Shown here: positions 11,026-21,560 of the stretch, piece by piece
Layout: every line of letters begins with the position of its first letter
How positions within the stretch are numbered: position 1 is the first letter of the stretch
Assembly: GCA_025506515.1 (NCBI GenBank)
Contig: CM046457.1
Coordinates: 44,490,288 to 44,554,287 of the forward strand
Length of the DNA stretch: 64,000 nt
Source of the DNA: Flaveria trinervia
Taxonomy: Eukaryota > Streptophyta > Magnoliopsida > Asterales > Asteraceae
Direction: 5' to 3'
The notes under the pieces: generated by a model
What the model saw: the letters and a program-made list of their open reading frames with translations, nothing else
Told to the model about the DNA's origin: nothing
Databases searched by the model: none
Program-made: the position numbers and the translations under genes

Positions 11026-11222
11026 ATATGGGATTTCTAGCAGAACAACCATCAACCCACCACTTGAATTGGCATGTATGATCCTTTCAGGGTCCAACAT
11101 ACTTAGAATAGTTTATTGAGTTGTATAAAATCTTTCGAAGTAACTTCCTTGTACTTCATATATGCATGTTGAGAGTTCTGGTTGTTTCTTGGTTGCATCA
11201 GCCTCTAAGTATGTTCCTTACA

Positions 11223-12790
11223 CATACCAATCAAAGAATTCAAAATGTTCGACCCTACTTAAACCTTGTTGCTTTGAACCTTGAATCAAACAAGCGCAAT
11301 AAACCCTTAACAAAACCATAAATTTTTAGGAATAGATTTTTTTAACATAAATTAGGTCATACCTTCAATGGATAACAATAAAGTTATCAGCCTAGATTAC
11401 ATGCAATCCAAGAAGTTGTTAACGATACTTGTTTCCCACAAAAGCAATAAACCATGGTTGCTTTAAAGTTCTTCACTTGACTACAGGGAAAAAGAGGAAG
11501 AATTTTGTTAAGAAAAATAGTGAAAAATAAGACAATATAAGGGATGGATGATTCTAAGGTTCTGATAAAGAAAGATCGGTAAAATTCTTTTTGCCCACAC
11601 ATAGTACTCATGTGACTAAAGATAATGGTAAAAATAAATGGCAGTTAGCATAAATGATGTAATCAGAAATAATTTATTTTACATAAAGGATGAAAATAGT
11701 GTGTTTTGATGACAAAAGATAGAACCTGTAACTTTTAATAAACATAAAGGATGCTTTCTATATGTTTGTCTAACTATATTCTATATTTTTTTTCATTTTA
11801 CAAAGTAAGAGTTGGGATCCTCCTTCGTGATCTTGAAATCCAATAGGCCTGACATCCTACATGTACCCGGAGTCTTGCACATATTGAACAGTTTGGCAAT
11901 TGACCCATTCCATGTAATTATGTTCTACCATAGGCATGTTGCTAAGTTATCCATTCACGACTTCATCCTCTCGGTTATTCTAGAGTTCACATAGCTATGA
12001 TGGTAATTAACTAGCTTGATTCTACCTTCCCAACATGACCAAAATCACAAAGAGAGTTTAATGAATAGAATTTAATATTTATAGACCTCAAACAATTTAA
12101 TTGATGTGACCTAACACTATTTAATATTTAATATTTATTACTTATTGAATAAAGCAATAGAAATGTAGCCAATAAATTCTCATCATCACTAGCTTATCCT
12201 ATATTCTTTAGAAACTTTTGTTCTTGTTCCAATGGCTTCATCTTCCTTTGTTGTCCATTTATAGTAGAATTATACCATGGTGGTGAAGTGACATATGAAA
12301 TAAGGTTTGTTACATGTGATGAAGTTGCTCAAACTTGTTTGTTTTTTTGTTCAATATCTAATAAGTTATACAGATTTTGTTGATTAGATCTGTCGTTATG
12401 TACAAGTCGACAAACAAATGTATAGTTTGAATCTAACACTATATTTTGCATATAGTGGGTCTTAACATAATATATTTGTTAGAGAAGAGAGTGATATGGA
12501 CATGATATATCATCTAGCTAGAATTGTTAAAAATTATGTTTGTCAAATTCATGTAAGATGGTCACCAATATTCCAACATGAGAGTTGCATGGATCTTTTA
12601 TAGGGTTTTTCTTTACTCAACCAACCACATATTAACACAATAAACTGGAGTCACAATTAGAGGTCAGTGTGGCAACATACATCTCACATTTAGATGATAT
12701 ACAAACAAAACAATGTCAATACAACAATGAAGGCAATGTTTCTAATGATTTAGTAGGTAATTCATTTATAATTAAATTTTTTTATTTTAC
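11223..12790. other. AT-rich stretch without recognisable gene
   Basis: No frame longer than about 75 codons, no RNA gene and no LTR terminus that I can support. It may be old decayed transposon or ordinary intergenic DNA flanking the MULE fragment. Confidence 0.6.
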
Positions 12791-12878
12791 TTATATATAT
12801 ATACATATACATACATACATACATATATATATATATACATATATATACATATATATACATATATATACACACACACAC
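12791..12878. repeat. AT/ACAT microsatellite
   Basis: A compound simple repeat of (TA)n, (ATAC)n and a terminal (AC)n run. The small open frame over it (12669-12890, Tyr/Ile/His repeats) is a translation of the microsatellite and not a gene. Confidence 0.95.
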
Positions 12879-12933
12879 TATGAATTTTAAATATAGTTTT
12901 ATTTCTTATACTTAGAAGGTAATTTTTTAAGAA

Positions 12934-13735
12934 ATGGAAGATAGTGACGATTCTCAGATGGACTACGAATCAGAAGAAGATGCAACGATCCTTCCTTTAT
13001 CGGAGCAATGCAATCAGGAATTTACCGGATTCCCTGATTGGAATGTTGAAGCTACGAGTATGGATGGGGATTCACCCGTTGATAGTTTTGATGATGATGA
13101 GATATGCTTTAGGAATAAGCTAGAAAATTAAATATGTTTAAATATGTATTTCACATCCAAAAATCAAGTGGACTATATTGTTCAATTATGGACCTTCACA
13201 AAAAACTAAGAGATTTATATGTTGAATACCAGACTATGCATTTACAAAACCAAAAGTTTTAGGGTAAGCATTCAAACAATGACAAACCCTTGTGTCATTG
13301 GATTATATCAGGAAGAAAATGTAATAAGTCTAACTATAGCAAGTCACTCAATGGACCCATGCACATAGCTGCTTCATTAACATGACGTGCAACAACAACC
13401 GATCCCTTAGATCCAAAAATCTCGCAACCCATATCCATACACAAGTTGTTACAAATGTATCATTTCCTGATAAACGGATTCAAGCTCTTATAAAAGAAAA
13501 ATTCCATGTTGATATAACATATGGTAAGGTGTGGGCTTCCAGAAGAAAAGTTATCAAAAATATATATGGTAGATGGAAAGGAAACTTCAATGTTTTACCA
13601 ACCTAACTTTTAGTGCTACAACAATCAAACCCTCACACCATTGTATAGTGGTTACATCATCCCGACATGCCAGTAGATTGTAAAATATGCAAATGTGTGT
13701 TCTGGGTCTTCCGTCCAAGTATTTCGTCATTCAAT
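12934..13735 (+). pseudogene. Mutator-like (MULE) transposase N-terminal remnant
   Basis: In shifting frames I read an acidic N terminus (DSDDSQMDYESEED), then YGKVWASRRKVIKNIYGRWKG (13382-13606), which fits the conserved block of MuDR-type transposases where a K-A-x-R-x-R/K-x-A-x-E stretch precedes G-x-x-x-x-x-Y-x-x-L-P. Next come traces of QQSNPHTIV, then CVFWVFRPSISSF near 13690-13730, matching the FWAFGPSIEGF block before the DDE domain. The catalytic DDE part is absent: the sequence changes to a gypsy LTR at 13774. Several frameshifts and stops are present. It is the only DNA-transposon gene trace in the window. Confidence 0.75.
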
Positions 13736-13773
13736 TATTAAATTCATGTAAATTTAGTAAATGCCACTCATCT

Positions 13774-15329
13774 TGTTTTAAACTATATTTGGGGCTGAAA
13801 ATGTATTAAAATGTTTTTGCAAAGTTTATGAATGTTACTCGTATGTATTGTGCTTGTTAAATGTTAAATTCTTGAATGTTTATAGGTTGTTCATGCTTAG
13901 AATAGTCATGTTAAGCTTAGAACAGATGGATTTGATGAATGGGTATGAAAACATGCTAAGAACAAGTTACACAGAAGGTTCATACGTCTGAAAATGCCTT
14001 AGAAAGATTTAAGTGTAGTCCATGCGCCTGAATAGTGGCCCATGCGCCTAGAAATGTTAACCAGACGACCAAGTGTAGGGCCATGCGCCCCAATAGTGCC
14101 CATGCGCACAAGTGGCTCATGTGCCTAAGTGTCCATGCATCTGAATTACTCATGCGTCTAAGTGTTCATACGCACAAATAGTACCCATGCACCTGAATAG
14201 TTCATGTGCCTAAGTGATAAAATGATTTAGTGTTGGCTGATGCGCCTGCATAGTGGTAAAACGCCCAAATAGGGCTCATGCGCCTAAATAGTTCCCATAC
14301 GCCTAACACTTAGAAAATTTTACAGAGTTTCCTAGGAGTCTGTGCTTTAGGGTTTTGACTAGAGTTGACTAGGGCTTAGTAATGATGATGTTCCATGCAT
14401 TTTATGATTACATATGATGTTCGTTATTATTTATTATTGATATTATCATTATTATTACTTATAGTATGTGACTTTACGTGGCATGTTATTATCATAACAT
14501 AAAGTGTCTAGTAATAATAAAGCGAAAGAGTAATAAAGAAAAGAAGAGGAACCATAATAAAATGTTAACAAGTCTTGCAAGCTCATAGGAGGGACATGAC
14601 CATGTTGTCCTTAGCTCAACTGTGCTGCGGGTTAGCTACCCTACTGTGCACACAGGGCCAATCAATTGAGATTGGCAGGACCCTTGTAGCGTACCCTGGG
14701 TGATTGGGTCGGCCTTGTACACAGTACACAGAACCCTTTCGGGGGATACAGTTGACCCTTTCGATGGATAAAGATGGCCCATCACCCATTTTTCCATCGC
14801 GCACATAGTTGGGGTATTGGTCATGGTCTACATAGATAGTGAAAGATAAATATAAAAGGATACCGAGTAACACGACATGCAGTAATGAGAACGAACAATG
14901 ATTTTCATATAGTTGATGCGTGCTTGCATATACAGTATCGAGTTGTATTTTACAAAAAAGAGTATTTTCGTTTACAGCATATAGAAAGTATTTTATTACT
15001 TATAAAAATAGAGCTCACTCAGCAACACTGACTTTTATACATTTTCAGTTGGCAGGTAATTATTGCTTAGGATGGCACGAGGGTGAAGCTACTCGGTAGG
15101 GAAAGTCTGACATCCATTCGTATTTTATGTTGCTGTTGTTTTGTAATGCAGTAGGACAAGTCTTTTGTAATCAGTTAAACAATTATGTATTGCTCAACAA
15201 GAGTGGTTTAAATGAAAGGAATGGCTTTTGATAAATTATTTCCGCTGCTTAAGTTCGTTTAATTGTAATGTTTAATGTTTTAATGCTATGATTGACCAAC
15301 TGTGAGGTTTCCGGGAACGAGGCCTTACA
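13774..15329 (+). mobile_element. gypsy-1 5' LTR, 5' truncated
   Basis: Aligns with the 3' LTR from about 20622 onward and ends GGCCTTACA just before the PBS. The first ~435 bp present in the 3' LTR (20185 to about 20620) are missing, replaced by the MULE remnant. It contains the CATGCGCC array (13985-14315), a conserved hairpin (14470-14506), and a CTCAGCAACACTGACTT block (about 15017-15035) followed by TTTTCAG/TTGGCAG. Confidence 0.85.
13985..14315. repeat. degenerate CATGCGCCTAAATAGT array (gypsy-1 5' LTR)
   Basis: Units of roughly 16-20 bp with the core CATGCGCCT(G/A)AATAGT, repeated with variants such as CATGCGCACAAGTGGCT. The same array at 20828-21155 in the 3' LTR and on the opposite strand at 54395-54638 shows it is part of this LTR family. 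Confidence 0.85.
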
Positions 15330-15331
15330 AG

Positions 15332-15343
15332 TGGTATCAGAGC
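15332..15343 (+). other. gypsy-1 primer binding site
   Basis: TGGTATCAGAGC, complementary to initiator tRNA-Met, two bases after the LTR end CCTTACA. Confidence 0.9.
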
Positions 15344-15683
15344 CAAAGTTTAAGAGAATTGGGTTAAAATAAGCTTTTAAAACCTAAACTTAAACTGAAA
15401 AATGGGACAAATGGAGGGATGTCAGCCCGAGTAGCTACGTGCCATCAGGTATGCCTTTTCCTAATGTTAACCGTATTATGTGCGCATGCTATTTGATTAT
15501 GTGCTCTTAGTAGATTTAGATATTGATTAAGTCAGGATAGGAGATGCTTGGGGTATGAATAGTAAAGTAAGTGGCTAATCACAACTAGTCACTGTAATTA
15601 GGAACTTACTATACATGACATAAACTGAGTATTACCTTGAATGACCGTGTTAGTGTTTGAATCTTATAGTGTGCTTTTAGAGG
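15344..15683 (+). other. gypsy-1 untranslated leader
   Basis: About 340 bases of non-coding leader between PBS and gag ATG. It ends in a T-rich stretch and TTTTAG four bases before the ATG at 15684, which could act as a 3' splice site. Nothing else is recognised. Confidence 0.6.
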
Positions 15684-16845
15684 ATGGCTGGCAGTAGATC
15701 TTCAAAAGCCTCTCATGGTGGAGGTCATGGTGCTACTCAGCGACCCAAGAGAAGGAGACCCAGAGTAGAGAAGGTGGTACATGAAGAACCAGAGACCCCT
15801 CATCTGGAGGGTGGCGACGAGAGCGCCAATCTGAGAGCCTCAATAAAGGAGGCCGTGGTGGAAGAGGTTCACCAGGTCATGCAAATGATTCTACTGTCTG
15901 TGGTGACCGAAGTGATCAAGACCGTAAGGGATGGGGAAAGAAAGGATAGGAACAAGCCCTCAGGAGGAAAAGAACAACCAGAGCCGGAAACGGTTCTCTC
16001 TGATGATGAGAACGAGGAAGAAGAAGAGCCTGCGCCGGAGGCAACCCGAGGTGGCAACTATGGGGCGTTTATGAGATGCAAGCCCCCTACTTTCGATGGG
16101 AATGGCACTGCTGTAGCTGCTCACCGATGGTGAGGGAAATGGAGGCTGTCCTCAATATCAGTGAGTGCCGTGAAGATCAGAAGGTGAAATTTGCTACCCA
16201 CTCTCTTGTGAACTCGGCTTTGTGCTAGTGGGACAACATTGTCCAAGCCGAGGGTAGCAGGGCCATTAGGAGGATGAGATGGCCTAAACTAAAGAAATTA
16301 GTGATTGAGGAATTATGTCCTTACAGAGAGATGTATAAGGTGGAAAGGGAGTTCCTACAACCGGAGGCGGGAGCAATGACACACTAGCAGTACACCACTA
16401 AATTCAATGAAATGGCGTGGCTGGTGCCCAATAAAGTGACACCACTATCACGAAAGATTAAGAGATACATCCAAGGGCTACCATCGGATATCCGTAGGCA
16501 TATGATTGTTGCCCGGCCGAGCACTTTTAGGTCGGCGGTTGATCTGGCTGGTAGATTATATGATGAGCGCGTGGTGGTGGTGGTGGCTGAGGTGAAGAAA
16601 AAGAGTAGGGATGGAAGGAACTAGAATGGGAAACGGTTTGGACGTGGTGGATCCGCCCCAAACAATAAGGTGGCGAAGGTAGTGACCGACGTGTGATCAC
16701 AGCTGGTGTAGGGAGGAAGAAATGTGGTAAACGTGGAAGGGAGCATGCTGGAGAGTGCAGGATGGGGATGAACGTATGCTTCAGGTGTGGACAGCCTGGC
16801 CACATTGCCAAAAACTAAAAGAAGCCGAAGGCGGAGATCTCGGAA
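15684..16845 (+). pseudogene. gypsy-1 gag remnant
   Basis: The capsid/nucleocapsid gene of a Ty3-gypsy element. 15684-16133 is a basic then acidic N terminus (DDENEEEEEPAPEA) followed by MRCKPPTFDGN, the usual entry to the retrotransposon gag domain. A shift leads through the rest of the domain (16140-16600: YREMYKVEREF, NEMAWLVPNKVTPLS, YIQGLPSDIRRHMI) with internal stops at about 16229 and 16387. A CCHC knuckle CFRCGQPGHIAKN at about 16769-16810 lacks its last Cys and runs into a stop. The ATG follows TTTTAGAGG; both context and alignment with gypsy-3 (minus strand, right end) support it. Confidence 0.85.
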
Positions 16846-17245
16846 GTGGGGAATAAGAAGCCAGAAGAAGGAGGGCAGAGGGCAAGTGCTAGAGCTTACA
16901 CTATGACCCGGGAGGAAGCCAGAGCTGATCCCGATGTTGTGTCAGGTATGTTTCTGGTAAACCAAACTTGTGCCTCTATATTGTTTGATTCTGGTGCTAG
17001 TAGGAGTTTTATTTCTACTACTTTCTGTGCTAAGTTGCCTGTTATTAGTAGAAAGGTCAGTGCACCATTCGATGTAGAAACTGCTATTGGTAAGTCCACT
17101 AGAATTACTGAAGTGATAGAGGACTGTACCGTAGAACTAGAAGGTCGTAGGTTTGCTGCTAGGTTACACGTGATACCCCTAGGTGGATTTGATAGGGATG
17201 GACTGGTTAGCAACCTATGAAGCAAACATCGTGTGTCGCAAGAAG
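16846..17245 (+). pseudogene. gypsy-1 aspartic protease
   Basis: A retropepsin-like domain. The active-site segment ASILFDSGASRSFIS has an intact D-S-G at about residues 47-49 of this frame. The fold continues through APFDVETAIGKST and RLHVIPLGGFD. A shift near 17190 moves the reading to GMDWLATYEANIVCR, the usual end of the domain. The corresponding domain in gypsy-3 reads without that shift. It would process the gypsy polyprotein. Confidence 0.85.
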
Positions 17246-18840
17246 ATGTTTCGATTAGTTGCGTTCGATGGGAGTTTGGTTATGATTTATGGAGATCGCG
17301 TCACGACGATTCCGAAAGTGATTTCGATGGCGGTGGTGGGAAAGTGCATACGGCGTGGATGTAGTGCCTACTTGGCCTACGTGAAGGATGTGAACGCGCC
17401 AACACCGCAACTATCTGATGTACCAGTTGTGTGTGACTTTCCGGACGTATTCCCGAAAGACTTACCCAGCGTGCCACCGGATCGCGAGAATGAGTTCCAA
17501 ATCGACTTGATACCCAGTGCTCAACCCGTTGCCAAGGTACCGTATCGATTAGCTCCCACAGAAATGAAGAACTCATGGGACAGTTGCAAGAGCTGCTCGA
17601 TAAGGGGTTCATTACGCCGAGTATCTCTCCTTGGGGTGCTCTGGTTCTATTTGTAAAGAAGAAAGATGGTAGTATGAGGATGTGCATGGATTATCATGAT
17701 CTTAACAAGTTGATAGTGAAGAACCGATACCCCCTACCAAGAATTGATGACCTGTTTGACTAGCTCCAAGGTGCCAGTTGGTTTTCGAGAATAGATCTTC
17801 GATCTGGTTACCATCAGCTGAAGGTGAAGGACCAGGATATCCCTAAAACAGCTTTTCGCACGCACTACGGTCACTACGAGTTTCTTGTCATGTCCTTTGG
17901 TCTGACCAATGCGCTAGCTTCTTTTATGGATCTGATGAACCATGTGTGTTGGCCTATGTTAGATAAATTAGCGATTGTGTTCATTGATGATATTCTGATT
18001 TATTCAAGGAGTGAGATTGAGCATGCCGGCCATATTCGGGAGGTTCTAGTGACGTTAAGAAGGGAAATGTTGTATACGAAATTCTCCAAATGCACGTTCT
18101 GGTTATGCGAAGTTCAATTCTTAGGTCACGTGATAAATCCAGAGGGGATTATGGTAGACCCTGCTAAGGTTGAGGCTGTGATGCAATGGAAGTCTCCGAG
18201 GACGCCATCTGAGATTCGTAGTTTCTTGGGGTTGGTGGGTTATTATCGAAGGTTCATTCAGGACTTTTCCAAGATCGCTTCTCCCCTGACCAAGTTAACC
18301 CGGAAGGATGTAAAGTTTATATGGGTACAAGCCCAAGAACAGGCGTTCGGGGAGTTAAAGGTGAGGTTGACTCAAGCTCCTGTCTTGTCATTACCCAAAG
18401 GAAGCAAGGACTTGGTGGTATATTCTGATGCTTCTTACTTGGGGTTGCGGTGTGTATTAATGCAAAGAGGGAAGGTTATAGCCTATGCATCCCGACAGTT
18501 GAAAGTTCATGAGGTTAACTACCCTACTCATGACCTGGAGTTAGCAGCCGTGGTCTTTGCACTAAAGATTTGGAGGCACTATTTGCACGGGACGAAGTGC
18601 ACCACTTTCACGGACCACAAGAGCTTGAAGTATTTTTTCGAGCAAAAAGATTTGAACATGCGGCAAAGGCGATGGTTGGAGCTTATAAAGGATTATGATT
18701 GTGAGATCGATTACCATCCGGGCAAAGCCAACGTGGTGGCGGATGCTCTTAGCCGGAAGGAGAGGCCCGAGCCGATTCAGGTGAAAGAATATCAACTAAT
18801 CATGACCTCTGATGTAATGAAGCAAGTCAAGGAGTTTTAG
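17246..18840 (+). pseudogene. gypsy-1 reverse transcriptase and RNase H
   Basis: The RT begins in 17183-17656 (FPDVFPKDLPSVPPDRENEF), shifts to 17575-17763 (ELLDKGFITPSISPWGALV, KNRYPLPRIDDL) and, after a stop at 17761, runs openly 17824-18840 for 338 residues. The catalytic FIDDILIY is at about 17980-18003. RNase H follows with LVVYSDASYLG, HDLELAAVVFALKIW, TDHKSLKYFFEQK and DYHPGKANVVADALSRK. The order RT-RNase H before integrase defines Ty3-gypsy. A few stops inactivate it, but the 338-residue stretch is the longest clean pol frame in the window. Confidence 0.92.
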
Positions 18841-20029
18841 GATGAGGCATTAAAAGAAGATCATCTAAACTCTGAAAGAATGAGAGGTCTGGTTAGGGAA
18901 ATGGGTGAAAACACACTTGGTTTTAAAACTCAATTTGGACAGGTGTGGATTCCTCGTTTCGGGGATCTACGTGTGAGGATTTATGTGAGTAAGTGCCTTA
19001 CTTGCCGACAGGTGAAGGCGGAACACCAGAGGCCGTATGGGAAGATCCAACCTTTGGATATACCGGAATAGAAGTGGGAGCACATCACCATGGATTTCAT
19101 TATGAAACTGCCCCGTACTCCGAAAGGATACGATGCCATATGGGTGATTGTTGGCCGCTTGACGAAGAGTTCTCACTTCCTACCGATCTGCGAGACATAT
19201 TCATCCGAGAGGTTGGGTTACCTATTCATGAAGGAGATTGTAACTCGACATGGTGTGCCGGTGTCCATTGTGTCCGATCGTGACACCCGGTTTACATCTA
19301 AATTCCGGAAGAAATTCCACGATGCTATGGGGACGAGATTACATATTAGCATGGCTTATCATCCCCAAACCGATGGTCAGTCAGAAAGGACAATCCAGAC
19401 ACTGGCACGGTTACATATTAGCATGGCTTTGGCCATGTGTGATTGATTTTGGGGGAAGTTGGGATGACTACTTACCGTTCGCTGAATTCTCGTACAACAA
19501 TAGCTATCATGCCAGCATTGGCATGCCACCATACGAGATGCTATATAGTAGGAGATGCAGGATACCCGTTTGTTAAGGTGACATTGGTCAGAAAGAGTTG
19601 GGAAGCGTCAAGGTAATAGAGGCTACAACGGAGAAACTTGAAAAGATTAAAGCCTTCATGAAGGCAGCCAAAGATAGACAGAATGCGTATGCCGATAAAC
19701 GACGTAGAACAACTGAATTCCAGGTGGCTGACCGGGTTATGTTGAAGGTCTCACCTTGGAAGGCTATCATCAAATTCAGGAAGCGGGGCAAGTTGAGCCC
19801 AAGGTATATAGGCCCTTTATGAGTCATTGCTCGAGTAGGAGAGGTGGCCTATAGATTGGAGTTGCTAGATGAGTTAAGTGGAATTCACCCGACCTTCCAT
19901 GTATCTCATTTGAGAAAGTGCTTAGCTGATGAAGACATGATTGTTCCATGGGAGGACATTGAAGTGGATGAAAGGCTCAATTATGTCGAGCAACAGTGGC
20001 AATCATCGATCGTAAAGAGAAGAGGCTGA
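18841..20029 (+). pseudogene. gypsy-1 integrase with deleted zinc-finger half
   Basis: The integrase N terminus reads RFGDLRVRI and jumps straight to YVSKCLTCRQVKAEHQ. The gypsy-3 copy has 37 further residues here, carrying both His of the H2C2 finger, so this copy lost half of the finger by an in-frame deletion. The core follows: MDFIMKLPRTPKGYDAIW, VSIVSDRDTRFTSKF, YHPQTDGQSERTIQTL (catalytic D, D, E), then EFSYNNSYHASIGMPPYE and FRKRGKLSPRYIGPL. A stop replaces a Trp codon near 19072, and a local duplication shifts frame near 19411. Confidence 0.88.
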
Positions 20030-20147
20030 GAAATAAAGTGGTTCCTCTTGTGCGTGTACAGTGGAAGCACAGGAAGGGATCCGAGTCTACATGGGAGACT
20101 GAGGAGGAGATGAGGCAACATTATCCTCGTCTGTTTAAGGAATAACA
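20030..20147 (+). pseudogene. gypsy-1 C-terminal chromodomain-like tail
   Basis: In a shifted frame the sequence reads VRVQWKHRKGSESTWETEEE then MRQHYPRLF and stops. This is the degenerate chromodomain-like ending (W-x-x-R and S-T-W-E-x-E) of Tekay/Del-type chromoviruses, thought to steer integration to heterochromatin. The same ending is present in gypsy-3 at about 58375-58500. Confidence 0.75.
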
Positions 20148-20170
20148 GGTTTCGGGGATGAAACCTATAT

Positions 20171-20184
20171 AAGGTGGGTGGACT
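20171..20184 (+). other. gypsy-1 polypurine tract
   Basis: AAGGTGGGTGGACT immediately precedes the 3' LTR TGTAACACCC terminus. The matching tract in gypsy-3 (58343-58357, minus) has the same position. Confidence 0.75.
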
Positions 20185-21560
20185 TGTAACACCCGGTTAT
20201 TGTTAAAAAAAGACAAAGAAATAAAGAATAAAAGAAAGAAAGGCAATTCAGTCCAAGAGGAGGGACTAAAAGTGTAAAAAGGACAAAAATCTTTGAAACG
20301 TTGGTGTAAAGGTGGGCATGGCCGCCCACCCTCATTTCACATCACCATTTCTTCGGTTTAGAGGGAGAGAGAGGAGGAGAGAACTCTCGTGTTGTGGAAG
20401 AAGAAGAAGAAGTGAACGAATTCAAGGTAAGAACTCATGGTTTTTACATGTTTATGACGGGTTTTATCCCGGTTATGTGTTTATGTGCTTATGGTTGTGT
20501 TTCTGCTCGGGTGTGTGTGTTTTTGGATGTTGTTTCTAGGTGTTTTGAACTCTTTGCAAGCGGGTAAAAAGGAAGAACACCCAAGTTGCACCAGCTGAGT
20601 TCTAGGCCCCGGTTCTTACTTGTTTTAAACTATATTTGGGGCTGAAAATGTATTAAAATGTTTTTGCAAAGTTTATGTATGTTACTCGTATGTATTGTGC
20701 TTGTTAAATGTTAAATTCTTGAATGTTTATAGGTTGTTCATGCTTAGAATAGTCATGTTAAGCTTAGAACAGATGGATTTGATGAATGGGTATGAAAACA
20801 TGCTAAGAACAAGTTACACAGAAGGTTCATATGTCTAAAAATTCCTTAGAAAGATTTAAGTCTAGTCCATGCGCCTGAATAGTGGCCCATGCGCCTAGAA
20901 ATGTTAACCGGACGACCAAGTGTAGGGCCATGCGCCCCAATAGTGCCCATGCGCACAAGTGGCTCATGGGCCTAAGTGTCCATGCATCTGAATTACTCAT
21001 GCGTCTAAGTGTTCATACGCACAAATAGTACCCATGCACCTGAATAGTTCATGTGCCTAAGTGATAAAATGATTTAGTGTTGGCTGATGCGCCTGCATAG
21101 TGGTAAAACGCCCAAACAGGGCTCATGCGCCTAAATAGTTCCAATGCGCCTAACACTTAGAAAATTTTATAGAGTTTCCTAGGAGTTTGTGCTTTAGGGT
21201 TTTGACCAGAGTTGACTAGGCTTAGTAATGATGATGTTCCATGCTGTTATGATTACATATGATGTTCCTTATTATTTATTATTGATATTATCATTATTAT
21301 TACTTACATTATGTGACTTTACGTGGCATGTTATTATCATAATGTAAAGTATCTAATAATAATAAAGCGAAAGAACAATAAAGAAAAGAAGAGGAACCAT
21401 AATAAAATGTTAACAAGTCTTGCAAGCTCATAGGAGGGATACGACCGTATTGTCGTTAGCTCAACTGTGATGCGGGTTAGCTACCCTATTATGCAAACAG
21501 GGCCAATCAATTGAGATCGGCCTTGTACACAGTACACAGAACCTTTTCGGGGGATACAGA
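20185..21560 (+). mobile_element. gypsy-1 3' LTR, 3' truncated
   Basis: Starts TGTAACACCCGG after the polypurine tract and follows the 5' LTR from about 20622 onward. It stops at about 21560, in the segment reading GGGGGATACAG, where the 5' LTR would continue for roughly 580 more bases. A copia-B LTR fragment takes over. It contains the GCATGG...GCCCA element (20318-20330), a strong splice-donor-like TTCAAG/GTAAGAA (20426/20427), and the CATGCGCC array (20828-21155). Confidence 0.85.
20828..21155. repeat. CATGCGCC motif array (gypsy-1 3' LTR)
   Basis: Unit-for-unit copy of the array in the 5' LTR, with scattered substitutions. The units have not been re-amplified since the element inserted. 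Confidence 0.85.

Larger units (their letters stand above)
10332..11099 (-). mobile_element. solo copia-type LTR with TSD TACTT
   Basis: A 768-bp TG...CA unit, flanked by TACTT at 10327-10331 and 11100-11104. On the minus strand it begins TGTTGGACCC and has a TATA box CCTATAAATA at about 10614-10624. Its U3 (about 10695-11025) is a degenerate tandem repeat. There is no PBS, internal sequence or second LTR inside the duplication, so this is a solo LTR left by LTR-LTR recombination. Confidence 0.85.
9705..11222 (-). mobile_element. old copia-F-family LTR, split by a solo LTR
   Basis: 9705-10331 and 11105-11222 together align along the length of the copia-F LTR, including the CTTCGGAAG-type array (10200-10320) and the TTGGTTGCATCAG...CCTTACA terminus. 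A TATA-like TATATAAG (minus) is near 9951-9960. The inserted 768 bp (10332-11099) duplicate TACTT. Substitutions are far more numerous than in 8791-9579, so this copy is older. Confidence 0.75.

Noticed and set aside
10713..11119. Overlapping open frames on both strands with repeating peptide units (10713-10955 minus, 10762-11040 plus).
   Set aside because: They are translations of the degenerate ~60-bp tandem repeat in a solo LTR; frames on both strands and no domain.
11812..11994. 60-codon frame in the AT-rich stretch right of the copia-F family LTR.
   Set aside because: No domain, no codon signature, and both strands give short frames; cannot be supported as a gene.
12669..12890. 73-codon frame ending in Tyr-Ile-His repeats.
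   Set aside because: Its C-terminal half is the AT/ACAT microsatellite.
14611..14650. TTAGCTCAACTGTG...GGTTAGCTACCC, kept in several gypsy LTRs, resembles a tRNA D-arm or A-box.
   Set aside because: No matching B-box or cloverleaf nearby, and it is simply a conserved LTR block; a Pol III role is unsupported.
16527..16811. Minus-strand frames of 60-94 codons opposite gypsy-1 gag (also 17301-17687, 16896-17225).
   Set aside because: Shadows of the plus-strand gag-protease-RT reading.
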